This document shows positions 12,240 through 27,032 of a stretch of DNA of 64,000 bases, in pieces. The notes below the pieces were generated by a model that was given only the letters and a program-made list of their open reading frames with translations, made no database searches and was not told the origin of the DNA. Both the position numbers and the translations under genes were made by a program. The number at the start of each line of letters is the position of its first letter. The stretch's first letter is position 1. The stretch is from Dryas octopetala (taxonomy: Eukaryota > Streptophyta > Magnoliopsida > Rosales > Rosaceae): NCBI GenBank assembly GCA_963921425.1, contig OY992833.1:21723454-21787453 (forward strand). The letters are read 5' to 3'.

Positions 12240-13457
12240 GAGCGCAAATTTGCTCACCACCTCTAAAAGTGGTAAGTATCATCACTTTATCTATAGGGTG
12301 ACATGTATCCTCTAAACTAACTCTAGTTAATAATTTTAAATTAAAAAATTTTGATATAATAATGAGGTGAGAGAAAATCACTTTCTTCCAAAACTTACTT
12401 GTCTTTTTCAATTCTCATGCTCTTTCTCCCTTTTATTTTATTTTCCTGATTTTGCTTCTTATTTTTTGTTCTTCTCTTTTATTCCTGTATGCACTTTTTT
12501 CTTTACATTGCACTCTTTCGTCACATTACCCTATTACACCCTTTTTTTTATTTATTCACCCTGCATTATCTTTCATCACACATTTGAAAGAAATTTCCAG
12601 AACTTTTTATACTCATTATTCCAATTGAAGACCTCTTTTGAGCATGTAACAATTGAAGACCTAATTTTTAATCTAAAACAATCGAAGACCTTATTTTTAT
12701 ACTTGTTATTCCAGAATTTATTTTAAGCTAATTGTTCATTCAAAATTATAACACAATAAATTGTTTTAGTCTGCTTTAAATTCTTAATTTTGAATGAAAA
12801 AACTACATGAGGTCTCCATAAGCTTCTTACATGAAGCCCAATATATCATAATTTTACAAAACACATAATACTACCGACCCAAAAACATTGTTGTTGCAAT
12901 GCAACACAACTATGCTAAAGTTAATATATCGGAAATTATGTGTAAAGGACATTTACAACTCTTCTCTTCAAACACTACATCAAGAGCCTGAAAAATTTAA
13001 CTAACGAGATGATCCTTGAGTTGTTGGTTGAGTGCTTGTACTTGCCTATCAAATTTATGATCACATATTTATTGATCAGTTAATCAAATTAATTAATTTT
13101 GGCCAAAATAAAAATCAAATTAATTAATATTTGAAATAAACTAGTAGGGAACAAGGTAGACTACCAAACTTGTTTTTCCTGAAAAAGATGAAAGTTGAAA
13201 AGACATAAGATATCAAACAAGAAATAAAAGAAAACATTTACTCAAAAAATAAATAAATAAATAAAGGGGAGAGAGAGCGTGAAAATTTAAAAAGGCAAAT
13301 AAGATTTGGAAGAAAGAGATTTTCTCTCACCTCATTATTATATTAAAATTTATTAATTCAAAATTGTTAACTAGAATTAATTTAGAGGATACATGTCACC
13401 CTATAAATAAAGTGGTGATACTCACCACTTTTAAAGGTGGTGAGCAAATTTGTACTC
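12240..13457. mobile_element. Mutator-like MITE, 1.2 kb
   Basis: Terminal inverted repeats of about 165 bp (12240-~12405 against ~13290-13457) begin GAGCGCAAATTTGCTCACC on the left and GAGTACAAATTTGCTCACC on the complement of the right end. A perfect 9-bp target duplication, caacaatat, flanks it (12231-12239 and 13458-13466). Long inverted repeats with a 9-bp duplication are characteristic of Mutator-like elements. The interior has no transposase frame; a T-rich open frame at 12367-12726 is low complexity. Confidence 0.85.
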
Positions 13458-13580
13458 CAACAATATTATTAGAGTCAAGAAAACTTTCCTAAATTTTAGT
13501 CACTTAAAAGTGGTGAGCAAATTTGCACTCCAACAATATTATTAGAGTCAACAAAACTTTCTTAAATTTTAGTCACTAAA
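13437..13580. repeat. 73-bp tandem duplication spanning the MITE edge
   Basis: The segment starting gtggtgagcaaattt at 13437 is repeated at 13510. Each copy contains the last ~20 bp of the MITE, its target duplication and flanking host DNA, with a few substitutions. It arose after the insertion. Confidence 0.85.
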
Positions 13581-14694
13581 CGACATGTCAAATCATTTCA
13601 AAAAAAAAATGACATGTCAAGTGACATCTCAGTAACCTTTTTTAGGGAGTTCAACATGATCTCAAATGTTAAATTTTGTTTTGGTGTTTCTTGCATTACT
13701 CTTTTGTATACCATGTTATGTATGAAAAAATGTCAACTAAAGTATCCAACACTAAGTAATAAGGGATGATCTCAATGTTTGGATTATTTAGATGTTGAGT
13801 TGATGCAACTGGTGAAAGCAGAGGTGACCGAGCATGGCCTATTACGCATGGGTCCAAGAAGTGGCAGGAAAGATGTGTCGAGGCAATATTGGACAGGGGC
13901 TAGCAGGGGCTAGGAGACGACCCAAAAACATATGTCACTTCACCGTAGCCATTAGCCAACTAAATATCAAAACAATTTCAACGCATCTAAAGCCATATCT
14001 TGCTCTGTAATTGAACTAAGAAATAAGAATAGATAGCAGACTAGGAAAAAAGTGGTCAAAATCACATACATAGGGTTTGGATTTTGGACCATTGGAAGTC
14101 TGTTAAAATTAGGTTCGGCTTTTATCTTGTTTGGTACCATAGGAAATTGACTTATTCGTCAGTGAAATATTTGGTAACAACATGTGCAATGGTTGAGAGT
14201 TAATGTCAATTCAATTCAAGTTTTATTGATTTTGTGTCAATAATTTAATTTTTGACATTAACACTCTATTGTAAACCTTTTTTCTTCAAAAATGTCAATA
14301 AATTGAAATTAAATTGACATTAACACTCCATTACACATGCTCTAAGTAGAAAAACAGCTGACAAAACTTGGCGTGGAACACTTCAATTCTCGGAGATGAT
14401 GATAGGAATAGGACTATACACAAGAAGTCTAAGAGATTACACAAGTTCTAAGTCTATAAGGAATGTGACTATACAACTACAATAAAAGTTGGGTTTGAAC
14501 TCAATGATTGTGTAAGATAGGAGATGAGTTTTCGTTATCTGTTTTATCAGTCAGTAAGCTAGTAGTTCTAGGCCTTGAGAAATTAAGTGTTTTTGCTTGG
14601 AAAGTTAGGCAAACATATATAGAACTCACAAGTAGAATGTAATGAAACTTACCATTTTTTCAATTTGTTCAATATATAGCTTGTTTATAGAGTA
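13581..14694. other. Intergenic, no gene seen
   Basis: No coding pattern. Around 14200-14335 the motif family tcaattcaa/aaattgacattaacactc appears on both strands, suggesting a decayed inverted repeat, without definable ends. Confidence 0.4.
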
Positions 14695-15015
14695 GGAATA
14701 TTAGACAACTATTGTACCCCCAAATATTTAAGTCGTTGGGGAATAAACCATTATGTATATTAAGTTAATACTCTTTCTCCTTCCTAATGTGCAACATCAT
14801 TGTGCACATGGAGAGACATAGAGATATATATAGGTGCAGTTTCACCCTACACTTTACTAACCAACAAAAAGTGAGAAATGAGAATCTGAGGTTTCAAACC
14901 TAACATCTTCTACATTCAAGGCTCTGATACCATATTAGACGGTCACTAAACTCACAAGTTTAAGACTTAAATTGTTAGGGAATGTGCCAACGATGTATCA
15001 AACTAACTGTAATCA
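14695..15015 (-). mobile_element. Degenerate miniature LTR retrotransposon (TRIM-like)
   Basis: On the minus strand ATGGTATCAGAGCC (14922-14935) matches the initiator-tRNA-Met primer binding site used by many plant LTR elements. The sequences on either side (about 14936-15015 and 14695-14795) share motifs in the same order (atattagac, ttaag..ttgggga/ttaggga, atgta), as two diverged LTRs would. The element is short and lacks coding capacity. Ends are approximate. Confidence 0.5.
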
Positions 15016-17580
15016 TGCACTTCTCCAAAACACCTTAGCACTTTTGGGAAACTATCAAATCAAATTAGGAGAAAGCTACCCACCTTCTTAATTCACATTC
15101 TTCACCGACCTTCTCTTTTATTATTCTCATCCACAGTGTATTTTCATGATCGGAACCGTTTATTTTTTAAAAAATTATTTGAAAATCATTTATGCAAAAA
15201 ATCAATTTCATCGTAAACCATTTGGTCATATAATCGTTATCAAATAAACAAACGGTGAATTAAACAATTATCAAAATCATATGTTTATTTGATCACAATT
15301 ACATAACCAAACGATTTCTGATTTGGTTGATTGTTTGTAGAGATGATCTTCATAATTAGATCTAAAAAATAAACTGTTTCAATCATAAATTTACATTGCA
15401 AAATGAGAATAATAAATTATAATATTTATCTGGATAGCATTCCTCGTCAAATTTTTGCCCCATAAAACATAGCTTTGGAGCCATACCATAATGACAAGTA
15501 AAAGCACGAGGACACATTGGAGTATTGGCTTCTGATGCACATGATTCAGTATGGGAAATTGAAAATGAGACATCATTTTATTTTGAGTGCAGCAAGCGAG
15601 CAAGCAATAAGTATTCCAAAAAATCATGTCATATCATTTGTTGGGTGACAAGCCTTACCAGGTGTAATGATTTTTACAGGTCATGAATTGAAGAGACGCA
15701 AGTAAGAGATTAATAAGGGAACACAATATTGTCTTGGGGACCTTTGAGTTGAGTCCTGTTTGAGGCCTTTGAGGTCATCATAACTTTCTAAAACAAGAGT
15801 TTGGCGAATCCATCATCACCCCCAGAAACACTATAAGAATGATTTTCTCCTTGTATTCATAGTTGGCCTGCATGAAATAGAACGCCACCACTTCTCCAAT
15901 GGGTCCTCCAAAGTCCAATGGTTCAGAGCTAGCTACCTAGGCATGCACATTATTGATTTATTTTATCTTCTTTTCTTTCTTCATTTTTCATTATATTATT
16001 TGAATTTTGTTATCACACCTGCATCATTCTGATGCCAACCTTACGCCACCACCAAATTGGCCGTGACTTTGGGTTATTTGAGCTCAAGATTGAGAGAAAT
16101 TATTGTATAATGACATGGAATGGCAAAACAAACATGATAAAGAGGGGAAAATATACCTTGCAAACATTGTATGTGATACACACACTTTGTCTATTGAATA
16201 TTGACAAAGTTTACTTTTTTCCTATTAGAGTATAATTTTCCACTTCTAGATCTAGGGTGTTTGTCTCATAGATTGTCTTGGAAAAGAGTGATTTTTGTTT
16301 GTGTAAAGCTGGGGAGATTTCCTCCCACCAAAGCGTCTAACTTATTATTATGTTGTTAGATTGTTAATTCGTACCATCGATTAGGTATATATGGTTCAAA
16401 TTAAACATCAAAAAATATATTGTGTTAAATATCTATTAAGAGAAAACTATAATGGTTTAGTGTTTGTTTTGTGAAATGGGGTTTTTGAGAATGTCATTTT
16501 CCTTCCCATACATTTCATGGTAATGGAAATCGGTAGTTCTCGTTTCAGTGTTTGAAAATGCTATGAATAGTAATCTGAAAACAACTTTTAATGACATTTT
16601 TGGTGTAGTAATAGTGATAAGGTTGAATTATAATCTGGTTTTAACTTTTGATAAATACATAAATAATGGTGGGGTTGAAATATTTATCCTATAAGGGGGA
16701 AAGAATTGATGCGTAAATGGTGAGGGTGATGATGAGTGCGCCTGCCATAGCACGCCCTCCAAATCTTTTGAAGCAAAGAGAATGTTATGATGGTTCCTAG
16801 TGCACGCTCTTCCCTCATGACCCTTCCATCCCCTTCTCTTCTTCCAACCAAGATTTGCACACATTCTTCAAGTAAAGAATATAACCAGAATTTTCGCCTC
16901 TTGTCACCCCTTCAATCATCACCTTTTATCCTTTTCCCCTCGTCTCTAATACACCATTTTTCATATTAAATTGATACCATATGCAACATGAGAAGAACTT
17001 GCCTGCCCCCGTGTTAGGGGGACAGGTGGTGTCACAAGAGAGAAAAAAAACAGAGAGAGAGAGAGAAAGAGAGAGAGAGGAGAGAGATAGAGAGAGAGGG
17101 ATGCCAGCTGGTGAAACAGGGGTGCAGGCAAGTTTTATTCTATGCAACATTGCTATACTAGTTGCAAGACCATCATCATCATTATGATTATACATTCATA
17201 CATGCATGCATGCATGCTCACATGACCATCATGAGCATGACATGTTTACTACATTGTTTTCAAAGCCCATTGTGACAAGTTGAAGAATCTGATGGGTGCA
17301 TATATGCTCTGCATTAGTTTCACTATCATTACTTTGTGGATAAAAAACAAAAGGAACGCAACCAAACCTAAGAAACCCCATTTTTTCCTTTTTACTTAAC
17401 GAATTCCAATGAGGATATCTTGGGGCTACTAGCTTTTATGTCTCAAGCACACCCACTTCAATAGATTTCCCCTGTTTTCTTTTTTGTGTTTTGTTTTTTG
17501 GTCCCATGATTTCCAACCCAAATCATGGTCCACTTCGATTTTCCTGCCAACTTTTTCCTTCTTATAGTGTGAACCCTCCT
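15016..17580. other. Intergenic, upstream of ACL5
   Basis: No supported gene. A GA-rich microsatellite lies at about 17050-17100 and a run of atgc repeats at about 17203-17216. The right end is the ACL5 promoter side. Confidence 0.45.
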
Positions 17581-17699
17581 CAGTACTTCTCCATCACTTA
17601 CCTCTCCCTCTCATTCTCTCTCTCTCTCACTCACTAAGACACACACACACACAAATTGTTGTTCTGTTTTAGTGAAGTTTTGGGATAGCTATTTGGAAA

Positions 17700-20364
<2,665 letters not shown>

Positions 20365-22423
20365 GCTTGAGAAATGGAAGAGTAAAAAGAACCACTACCA
20401 AAAGCTATAGCACTGAGAAACATAAGAGTGCAAGTGGAAGACAATCTTGGGGGTCTTTCCTTCTTTTTCTTTTTCTTTTTTAGCTGTATTTTCCTTTTCC
20501 TTCTTGTTTGTGTTGTAACTTATAAAAGTTATGATATAAATTAATCTTTCTTTGTGTCTCTCAAGATGTCTATGGAATATTGGAATTTTAATTAGTAAGA
20601 AATGTAGAGACTTTTTAAAAGACTCAAGGGTGAACATTATAAAGTACTCTGCACTTGTTAATGAGACAATTAAAACAGCCACCAATGTTATCACTTCAAA
20701 AGAGCTAGGGGAAGAAATGCCTAACTTACAATCAATAAAGCTAGTGCAGAAAACTTTGCGTACTTGAGAGAAATTGGTAACGAGGACATGGTTTTGGACT
20801 TGAGTTGTTGGTTTTTGTTGTTGTCTTGGAGTGGGTACTGGGCTTGAAGAGATTGGGCATGGATGGGTATGGTTTTAATGGTTATTGTTGTTGAATGTGT
20901 ATGATGGTAATTGAGATGAGAACTTCTGTTGTTGGGGGTGTGCAGCTAATCTAAGTGGTTGGTTCTTCAAGTCCAATTTTTACCCAAGAAAAAAATTCTA
21001 GTCTAGTTTTAGGATCAATTCAAACTGCAATGACTTTTTAAAAAAAGAAAAAATTGTCAATTTGGACTCAAGTTCAATTGTTCAAATATATCAACCCCCA
21101 AATCTATGGGGGTGGGTTAATTAGGTGTCAGCAAGGCCATAAAGTAAGTTCAGTTGGAAGCCTAAGCCAAGAAAAGTGACGGGCCCAAGTCACTTTGTTT
21201 CCAAAATACCTAATCCAATTAGGTTAGTTAAATTGATGGATTAGGTCTCAATCCAATCTTATATGGGATCCATGTTCAATCCTACCCACAAAAGAAAACA
21301 AGCCTATATATGGGTATGTTCTAGTGTATAAACACAAGGTGCCGAAGAGCATGTACTAGTACTGACTCTTGTTCAAATGATTAGTAGTCATTGGATGAAT
21401 TCATAATACTTTTTGAATGTGTAGATTGATATCTAAGTAACATAAATTGTAACTGAAGTTACTTTAATTAGCCCAACCCAAAACAATTTCTCTTTTAGCT
21501 TTTCTTATGTTGCTCTAGCCCACAGCTCAACCTATTTCCAACTTCAAACCATCCAATAAGTAATCCTTTGACATTTTCATTTAGTTATTGGAGATAATGC
21601 CTTGTTCCATACAAACCTGTATTGTAGAATTTTTCGTGAGCATGTGTTTGTGAACTTGTGAGAGAATGTGTCTGAATCAGCCCCAATTAAAGGACACTAC
21701 TCTATTAGGCTTTTTCAAATAGATCATAAACTGAAATTTCTCCTTCCTAACTCGTTTTGTTAAAGAGAGTTTGATGATCTAAAATCTATATCTTATAATA
21801 GAAAAATGTGAATCCGTCAAATGCAAGAGCAAAAAACATGGTCTAAGACTCTAATCACATTTGTATCTGCATGTTAGAATTTTATTCTTATTAAAACCCA
21901 AAAGAGAGAAGATATGAAAGGAAGCATCATCACCCTCGTCATCATAAATTCATAATGTTTGCGTTGCTTTTGTTGGGCAGGAGTACAGATGTGATTCTTC
22001 CTTTTATACAACCAATTGTGGTTCGAAAGCTGAGCAGCATCCAATTTGTGCTTCTTTCTTTTTGTTGGGTTAATTTAATTTGATGCATAAAAAATGGCAT
22101 TATGGTCGCAATAATGGTATTTAGATGAGGTGATCGATGTTGCATCGTGCACTGTGGTGGGTTCCACATCTCATCACCGTCCATATATCAATCACAAACA
22201 AATGCATCATGATGACTCATGACACAGACCGCATTGTCATTTCCTTGTTAAAATAATTAATTGCCTTCTTTTTTGGTGGTTAATAAAGAGTGCTGCTATC
22301 ACTCAGTTTCCTACTTTCCTCTCACTAAATACCTATTTCTCACCTTATACTTATTTTTTTTTTTTTTCTAATTCTTCAAAATACATTTTCAAAATATTTA
22401 AAATACCCTCAGTTATTACTTAT
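20365..22423. other. ACL5 3' side and intergenic DNA
   Basis: The first ~200 bases are likely the ACL5 3' UTR (T-rich, 20455-20510). Beyond it no gene is seen; small open frames at 20552-20767 and 21942-22184 have no recognisable similarity. Confidence 0.45.
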
Positions 22424-23562
22424 TAAGGAATTAAATTTCAGATTTTGAAAAAATTTCAATGAAAATTTCGAAAATTTTTAAATTTCGACAAAATTAGACT
22501 GAAACGACGAAAATTTTTAATAAAACTTTACTATATGTTTATTTAATATATTATCTACTAAATTGATAAAAAACATTGAAGAAACCAAATTATATTGTAA
22601 GTTTCATGTGATATAAGGTGAATATAATGTGTGCTGGAGCAAATATTGTTAAATAAAATTAGTATATTATTTATACTGTATAATTTAATTATACACTAAA
22701 ATCTAAACCCTAATACTCTATGTACCCTAACACTCTTTATACTCTATAATTTATACATTAAATCATATATACTCTATATTCTTTAGGATATTAGGTTTTA
22801 GGCCTTTTAGAATACTTTTAATTATCTTTTTATGTAGAAATGTATTACAGTTTAAGGTTTAAAATAACTAAACGAAATCCCAAACTTTTTTTTTTCTTTC
22901 CAATTGCCCAAGGGCCCCAAACTCCCCCTCCTTTTGTTTTTTTTTTCTTTCTTTACTTTTTTTCCCCGTGCCTCTCTCTTCAGTCTTTTTTTTTTATCTT
23001 TCTTTCAGTTTTTCCCGTGCCTCTCACCCAGCCAAGCTTTATCTTCACTGAGTGTAACAACCCAAATTTTGGCTTATGGTAATTTTGTTACTTAAATTTT
23101 TCAAACTTGTTTTAAGGTTTGTTTAAAGGAATTAGAAATTTCTTTAAGTTTATTTTAACTAACTTAGACCTTTGGTTGTGGTTCTAGAGTTTAGTTGTGT
23201 GGAAATGAATTTTAGAAAATAAAAATTTAAGAATTTGGTGATTTTTTTTTAGAATTAAATTATGAGAGCAGGATTTTTCATAATTTTTTTTAAAGCAATT
23301 TGACTATTTTGAGGTCATAAGAAATTAATACTCATCAATACGAGTCCGTAGAATTTTTTGGTGAATTATTTGGAGTCTCAAGCTATTTTTAGTGAATTTA
23401 TTAAGTTGGAGAAAATAGGAAATTTTCGATAAATTTCGGTAAATTTCGTCGAAATTTCAAAAATTTTGGCGAAATCTTCACGAAAAATTGTTAAACATGT
23501 GTTTCGATTTCGGAACCCCAAAAAAACGAAATTTTCGCGAAATTTCGAAATTTAATACCTTG
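22424..23562. mobile_element. Decayed hAT-like element, related to 49117-50359
   Basis: Both ends are rich in aaatttcg / cgaaattt words and finish as taaggaattaaatttc (left) and taataccttg (right), matching the CAAGG...CCTTG ends of the better-preserved copy at 49117-50359. The left third (22480-22800) aligns with the complement of the right third of that copy (about 50000-50300). No clean target duplication was found here. A pyrimidine-rich tract (22885-23040) gives spurious open frames. The segment 23060-23400 may be a later insertion. Confidence 0.6.
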
Positions 23563-23689
23563 TTAGTTACACAAAAAAAAAAAAAAAAACCTAAAACCAA
23601 GCCAACCCACCCCCACCTCCAACGTCAGTCACTTTCGTCGGCCTCTCTCTCTCTTCCTTCCTTCTCATTGACACTCACTCACTCCATAG

Positions 23690-24072
23690 TAAGGATGGCA
23701 AATTTTCCAGCCCCGATTAAGCGGGTATGGTAATACCATCCCTGTCCCCGCCCCACCCCGTATACCCGTTTAATAAAATATTATATTATATTATATAATT
23801 ATATTTTAATTTATTATTTAAATTTTTGTTGCATGTTTTTAAAATTTAATAGTATTCTCTTTATGATTTAGTGTTATTATAATATAATATAATGAATTTT
23901 AATGTATCTCATCTATTATATTATATATTTATATTAATTTGGTATGTTATTACTTATTAATAAAAAAATTATTTTTTAAAAAATAATAGAGGCCCCGAAT
24001 ACCCCCGATGGAGACCCGATTACCCGGCGGGGCAGGTATGGTATTGGCGAACCCGCCCCGTTGCTATCCCTA
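23690..24072. mobile_element. Small hAT-like MITE
   Basis: Ends are taaggatggcaa on the left and ttgctatccctA on the right (complement tagggatagcaa). GC-rich subterminal blocks (ccccgcccc... and ...gcggggc) are inverted to each other. Flanks ctccatag (23682-23689) and ccctatag (24073-24080) match at 6 of 8 positions, consistent with an old 8-bp duplication. Confidence 0.55.
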
Positions 24073-24343
24073 CCCTATAGCCTTGTATAACGATCAATGG
24101 TTTTCGCGCTAGGAGATCATCAGCTTATGGCAAATGATTTTCTTTACAAAAACACGAGTGAAATGCTTTATCAATTATTTTTTGAAATAATAATTTAATT
24201 ACGTTGACAAAAAAAAATGGTAGGTAGAGACTATAGAGTGAGTAAGAAAAAAAGTGTATGAGTAAGGAAAGCATGTGAAATTATTTTATGAGCATAAATG
24301 AAAACTTGTTTAGAAAATACTAACAAAAATGGATTGCTATTGT

Positions 24344-26376
24344 CAGTGTCGGCCCTGAGCATGGGCCAGTAGGTGCGACCGCCCAGGGCCTAAAAGTTTT
24401 TTTTTTTATGTATATGTATATGTATATAATATTATAATTATATATTATAAAATTAAAATAAATATTTTTTTTTTGTTAAAAGAATTTGAAATGTTGAAAT
24501 TGAAAGGGCCTAACTGATGAGCCAGAGCCTCATCACTCATGTGATTAATGGGAAATTGTAATTTGCGTCTGAATTCTGAAATCACCTCTTCATTCTCGCA
24601 GACCGCATAATTGATTTTATGGTTTGAATGTTAAAGAAAAAATCCCTATAGGCGGCGACTCTCTATTTCATTCTCTATAACAGCGACACTCTTAGGAGGG
24701 TGTATTCAATTAGGATTTTAAATGATTTTGGTGGAATTAAAAAGTCTGGTGGTATTCAATCAAAACTTTTAAAGAGTTTATAAAAGTCTGGTGGTATTCA
24801 ATCAATACTTTTAAAAAGTCTATGGTATTCAATTAAGACTTTTAGAGAGTCTATAAAAGTGACATGGTATTCAAAAAGTCATTGACTTTATTAAATGATA
24901 GACTTTAAAAGACTTTCATGGACTTTGTAGTGTAAATTATGTTATATCAAAGTCAATAATTCTCCAGCGTTCCCCTTGCAGATTTCAAAGGATTTCAAAT
25001 ATTAAAAAGCTATTAAAAAAGTGGTATTCATTTATTTTTTAAAGAGTGATGCTAAACCCCCTAATCTTATTTTTTCACCCACCTCTTAATTTATTTTTTT
25101 CTAATTACTATATCCTCTTATATTAATATTTTTTCTCTTATATTTAATTGACTCCTCATCCTGGGTTGGAACCAACAGCGTTGCTACAATGCAATGTAAC
25201 AGCAAAATATTCAAACCAACTACTTCACAGTCTTTAAGTACTCAACAAAATCACAAGATTATATATTCATAATTTGAGAAATAATGTTACCACCACATCA
25301 TATAATGTTCTCAACCTGTCAATTCAATTAGACAAATTCTAACAACTCGTTAAAACACAATACTTGAAAGTCTAACAACATAAAAATTCAGAACACTTAT
25401 AATAAATTATGGAACAAAATAATTTTGGTCCCTACAATTCTAGCCCCAACTTTTTATATTGTTTGCAATATTATGACAATTTATAACACATGAATCTCGG
25501 TCTTGAAGCTCATCCCCATTCCACTCACTCACGGAGGACAAAAAAATAAAAAACATATTGGAGAAATCCTAAAATAAATAATAAAAAATTATATCAAAGT
25601 TATTAGAAGTCTATAAAAATCCTTCAAATTCTATGAGAAAAGTCAGGGAAACTTTAAATAGAATTTTGTCAAAGTCTATGTGGAGTTTATGAAAGTCATT
25701 AAAAATCCATCAACTCTACCAAAGTCAATGACTTTTAAAAACTCTACAAAAGTCCATCAAAATCTTAATTGAATACACCCCCCTTATTCCCAGTGAAACA
25801 ACGACTCTTTTTTTCATTCTCTCTAACATTAATGGTTTGTAAGGTAGCAACTCTCTCTTTTATTGTCAATTTGATATTTTGATTTCATAATTTTCATATT
25901 ACTATCAGTTGATCTAATGTTGAGTTATTATTTATTAACTATTTTTGTAGGTAATTTAGTGAAGAATCCAGTAACAGCTGAGCTAACTTAACTCAAGTCT
26001 TCAATTGGGAAAAAATTCTAAGTCTGGCAAGGTGCTATTGTTCTAACTTTGAATTTTGAAATATGAATATATTTTCACTACTTTTGTGTTTGTGCCTGCC
26101 TTTTGGATTTTGAATGTGTGATGCAAGTGTTCTTTTATCAATGTGGCTTAGCATATAACCTTGAACCCAATTCTGGAACTGCAAATAGAAGGCAAATTGT
26201 AAATTGAATGCTCTTAGTTTCAACTTAATTACTGGATTGTCTATTATATTATGAAATTTCAACACCTGCATGTTCGTTTTCAAAAGGCATTATATTGAAT
26301 TTATTCCACAGATGACGGATTAGGGGCCTAATTTTAAATTTCGCCCAGAGCCTCCCAAAACTCAGGGCCGGCCCTG
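24344..26376. mobile_element. hAT-like non-autonomous element
   Basis: Left end cagtgtcggccctgag and right end ctcagggccggccctg form imperfect inverted repeats. The flanks gctattgt (24336-24343) and gctatcgt (26377-26384) are an 8-bp target duplication with one mismatch, as hAT elements make. No transposase frame is present. It has been interrupted by a Harbinger-like element at 24695-25783. Confidence 0.75.
24695..25783. mobile_element. Harbinger-like element nested in the hAT element
   Basis: Terminal inverted repeats start ggagggtgtattcaatt on the left and, on the complement of the right, ggggggtgtattcaatt. TTA trinucleotides flank it (24692-24694 and 25784-25786), the typical PIF/Harbinger target. 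Subterminal aaagtctatgg/actttt motifs recur many times in both orientations. No transposase frame. Confidence 0.75.
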
Positions 26377-26384
26377 GCTATCGT

Positions 26385-26890
26385 GTAGATGTTGTTGTTA
26401 CCGTTAAATCGAGGAAAGTCGCTCATAATTCATAAAATATAAATTTTATTGCAATTCAATCTATGTGTGGACGAATGGACCATGATAGCTCTCAACAAAA
26501 ACATGTAAGCATCACATGGAATTGGGACAACTCTACATTTTTGTACCTTAGTGGTTTGCCCAAGGATGCTTGAGACACAACATTTTGATCGATGAGATTG
26601 ACTTCACCAGAAGGTTCTCTCTTATTAAAACTCTGCCACCTTTTTCACATGCATTCCCTCTTATTTTTGGGTCGGACGTGCTTTTCCTCTTTATAAAAAC
26701 CACATGTAAAGTCCAGTGAGGGCAATTCCGTCAGCAAAGGGCTCGACGCGTGGGCCCCAGACGTAGCGTTGGCAGGCCATAATTGGTGCAATTTGGGATT
26801 TTCTTTGTCTTGGTTTGAGTCAGCAGCAACCATCTTTATCTATCTCATCATCTTCCCATCTATCCACGTCATCGTCTATGCGTCTCTGCC
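26385..26890. other. Promoter side of the HAD phosphatase gene
   Basis: No gene. The stretch 26650-26890 is richer in GC than its surroundings and leads to the TATA box at 26891. Confidence 0.45.
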
Positions 26891-26900
26891 TTTATAAATA
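26891..26900 (+). promoter_or_regulatory. TATA box of the HAD phosphatase gene
   Basis: Sequence tttataaata lies 132 bases before the ATG at 27033; a start near 26925 would give a leader of about 105 bases. Confidence 0.6.
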
Positions 26901-27032
26901 CGTCGCACTTCCTCCTCTTCAAAGCCCCTCACTCATTCTCACATTCCATTGATTTTGCATCTTCTTCCAATTTGCTCTCTTAATTCGCCTTTCGAAATTT
27001 CAATACCTACAGCTCTCATCCGCTCTGCTTCC

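Noticed and set aside
12367-12726. 119-residue Phe/Leu-rich open frame
   Set aside because: T-rich filler of the Mutator-like MITE; no domain.
15391-15627. Minus-strand frame with ACCTQNKMMSH-like residues, weakly like a copia RNase H segment
   Set aside because: Similarity too short and frame not sustained; not enough to call an element.
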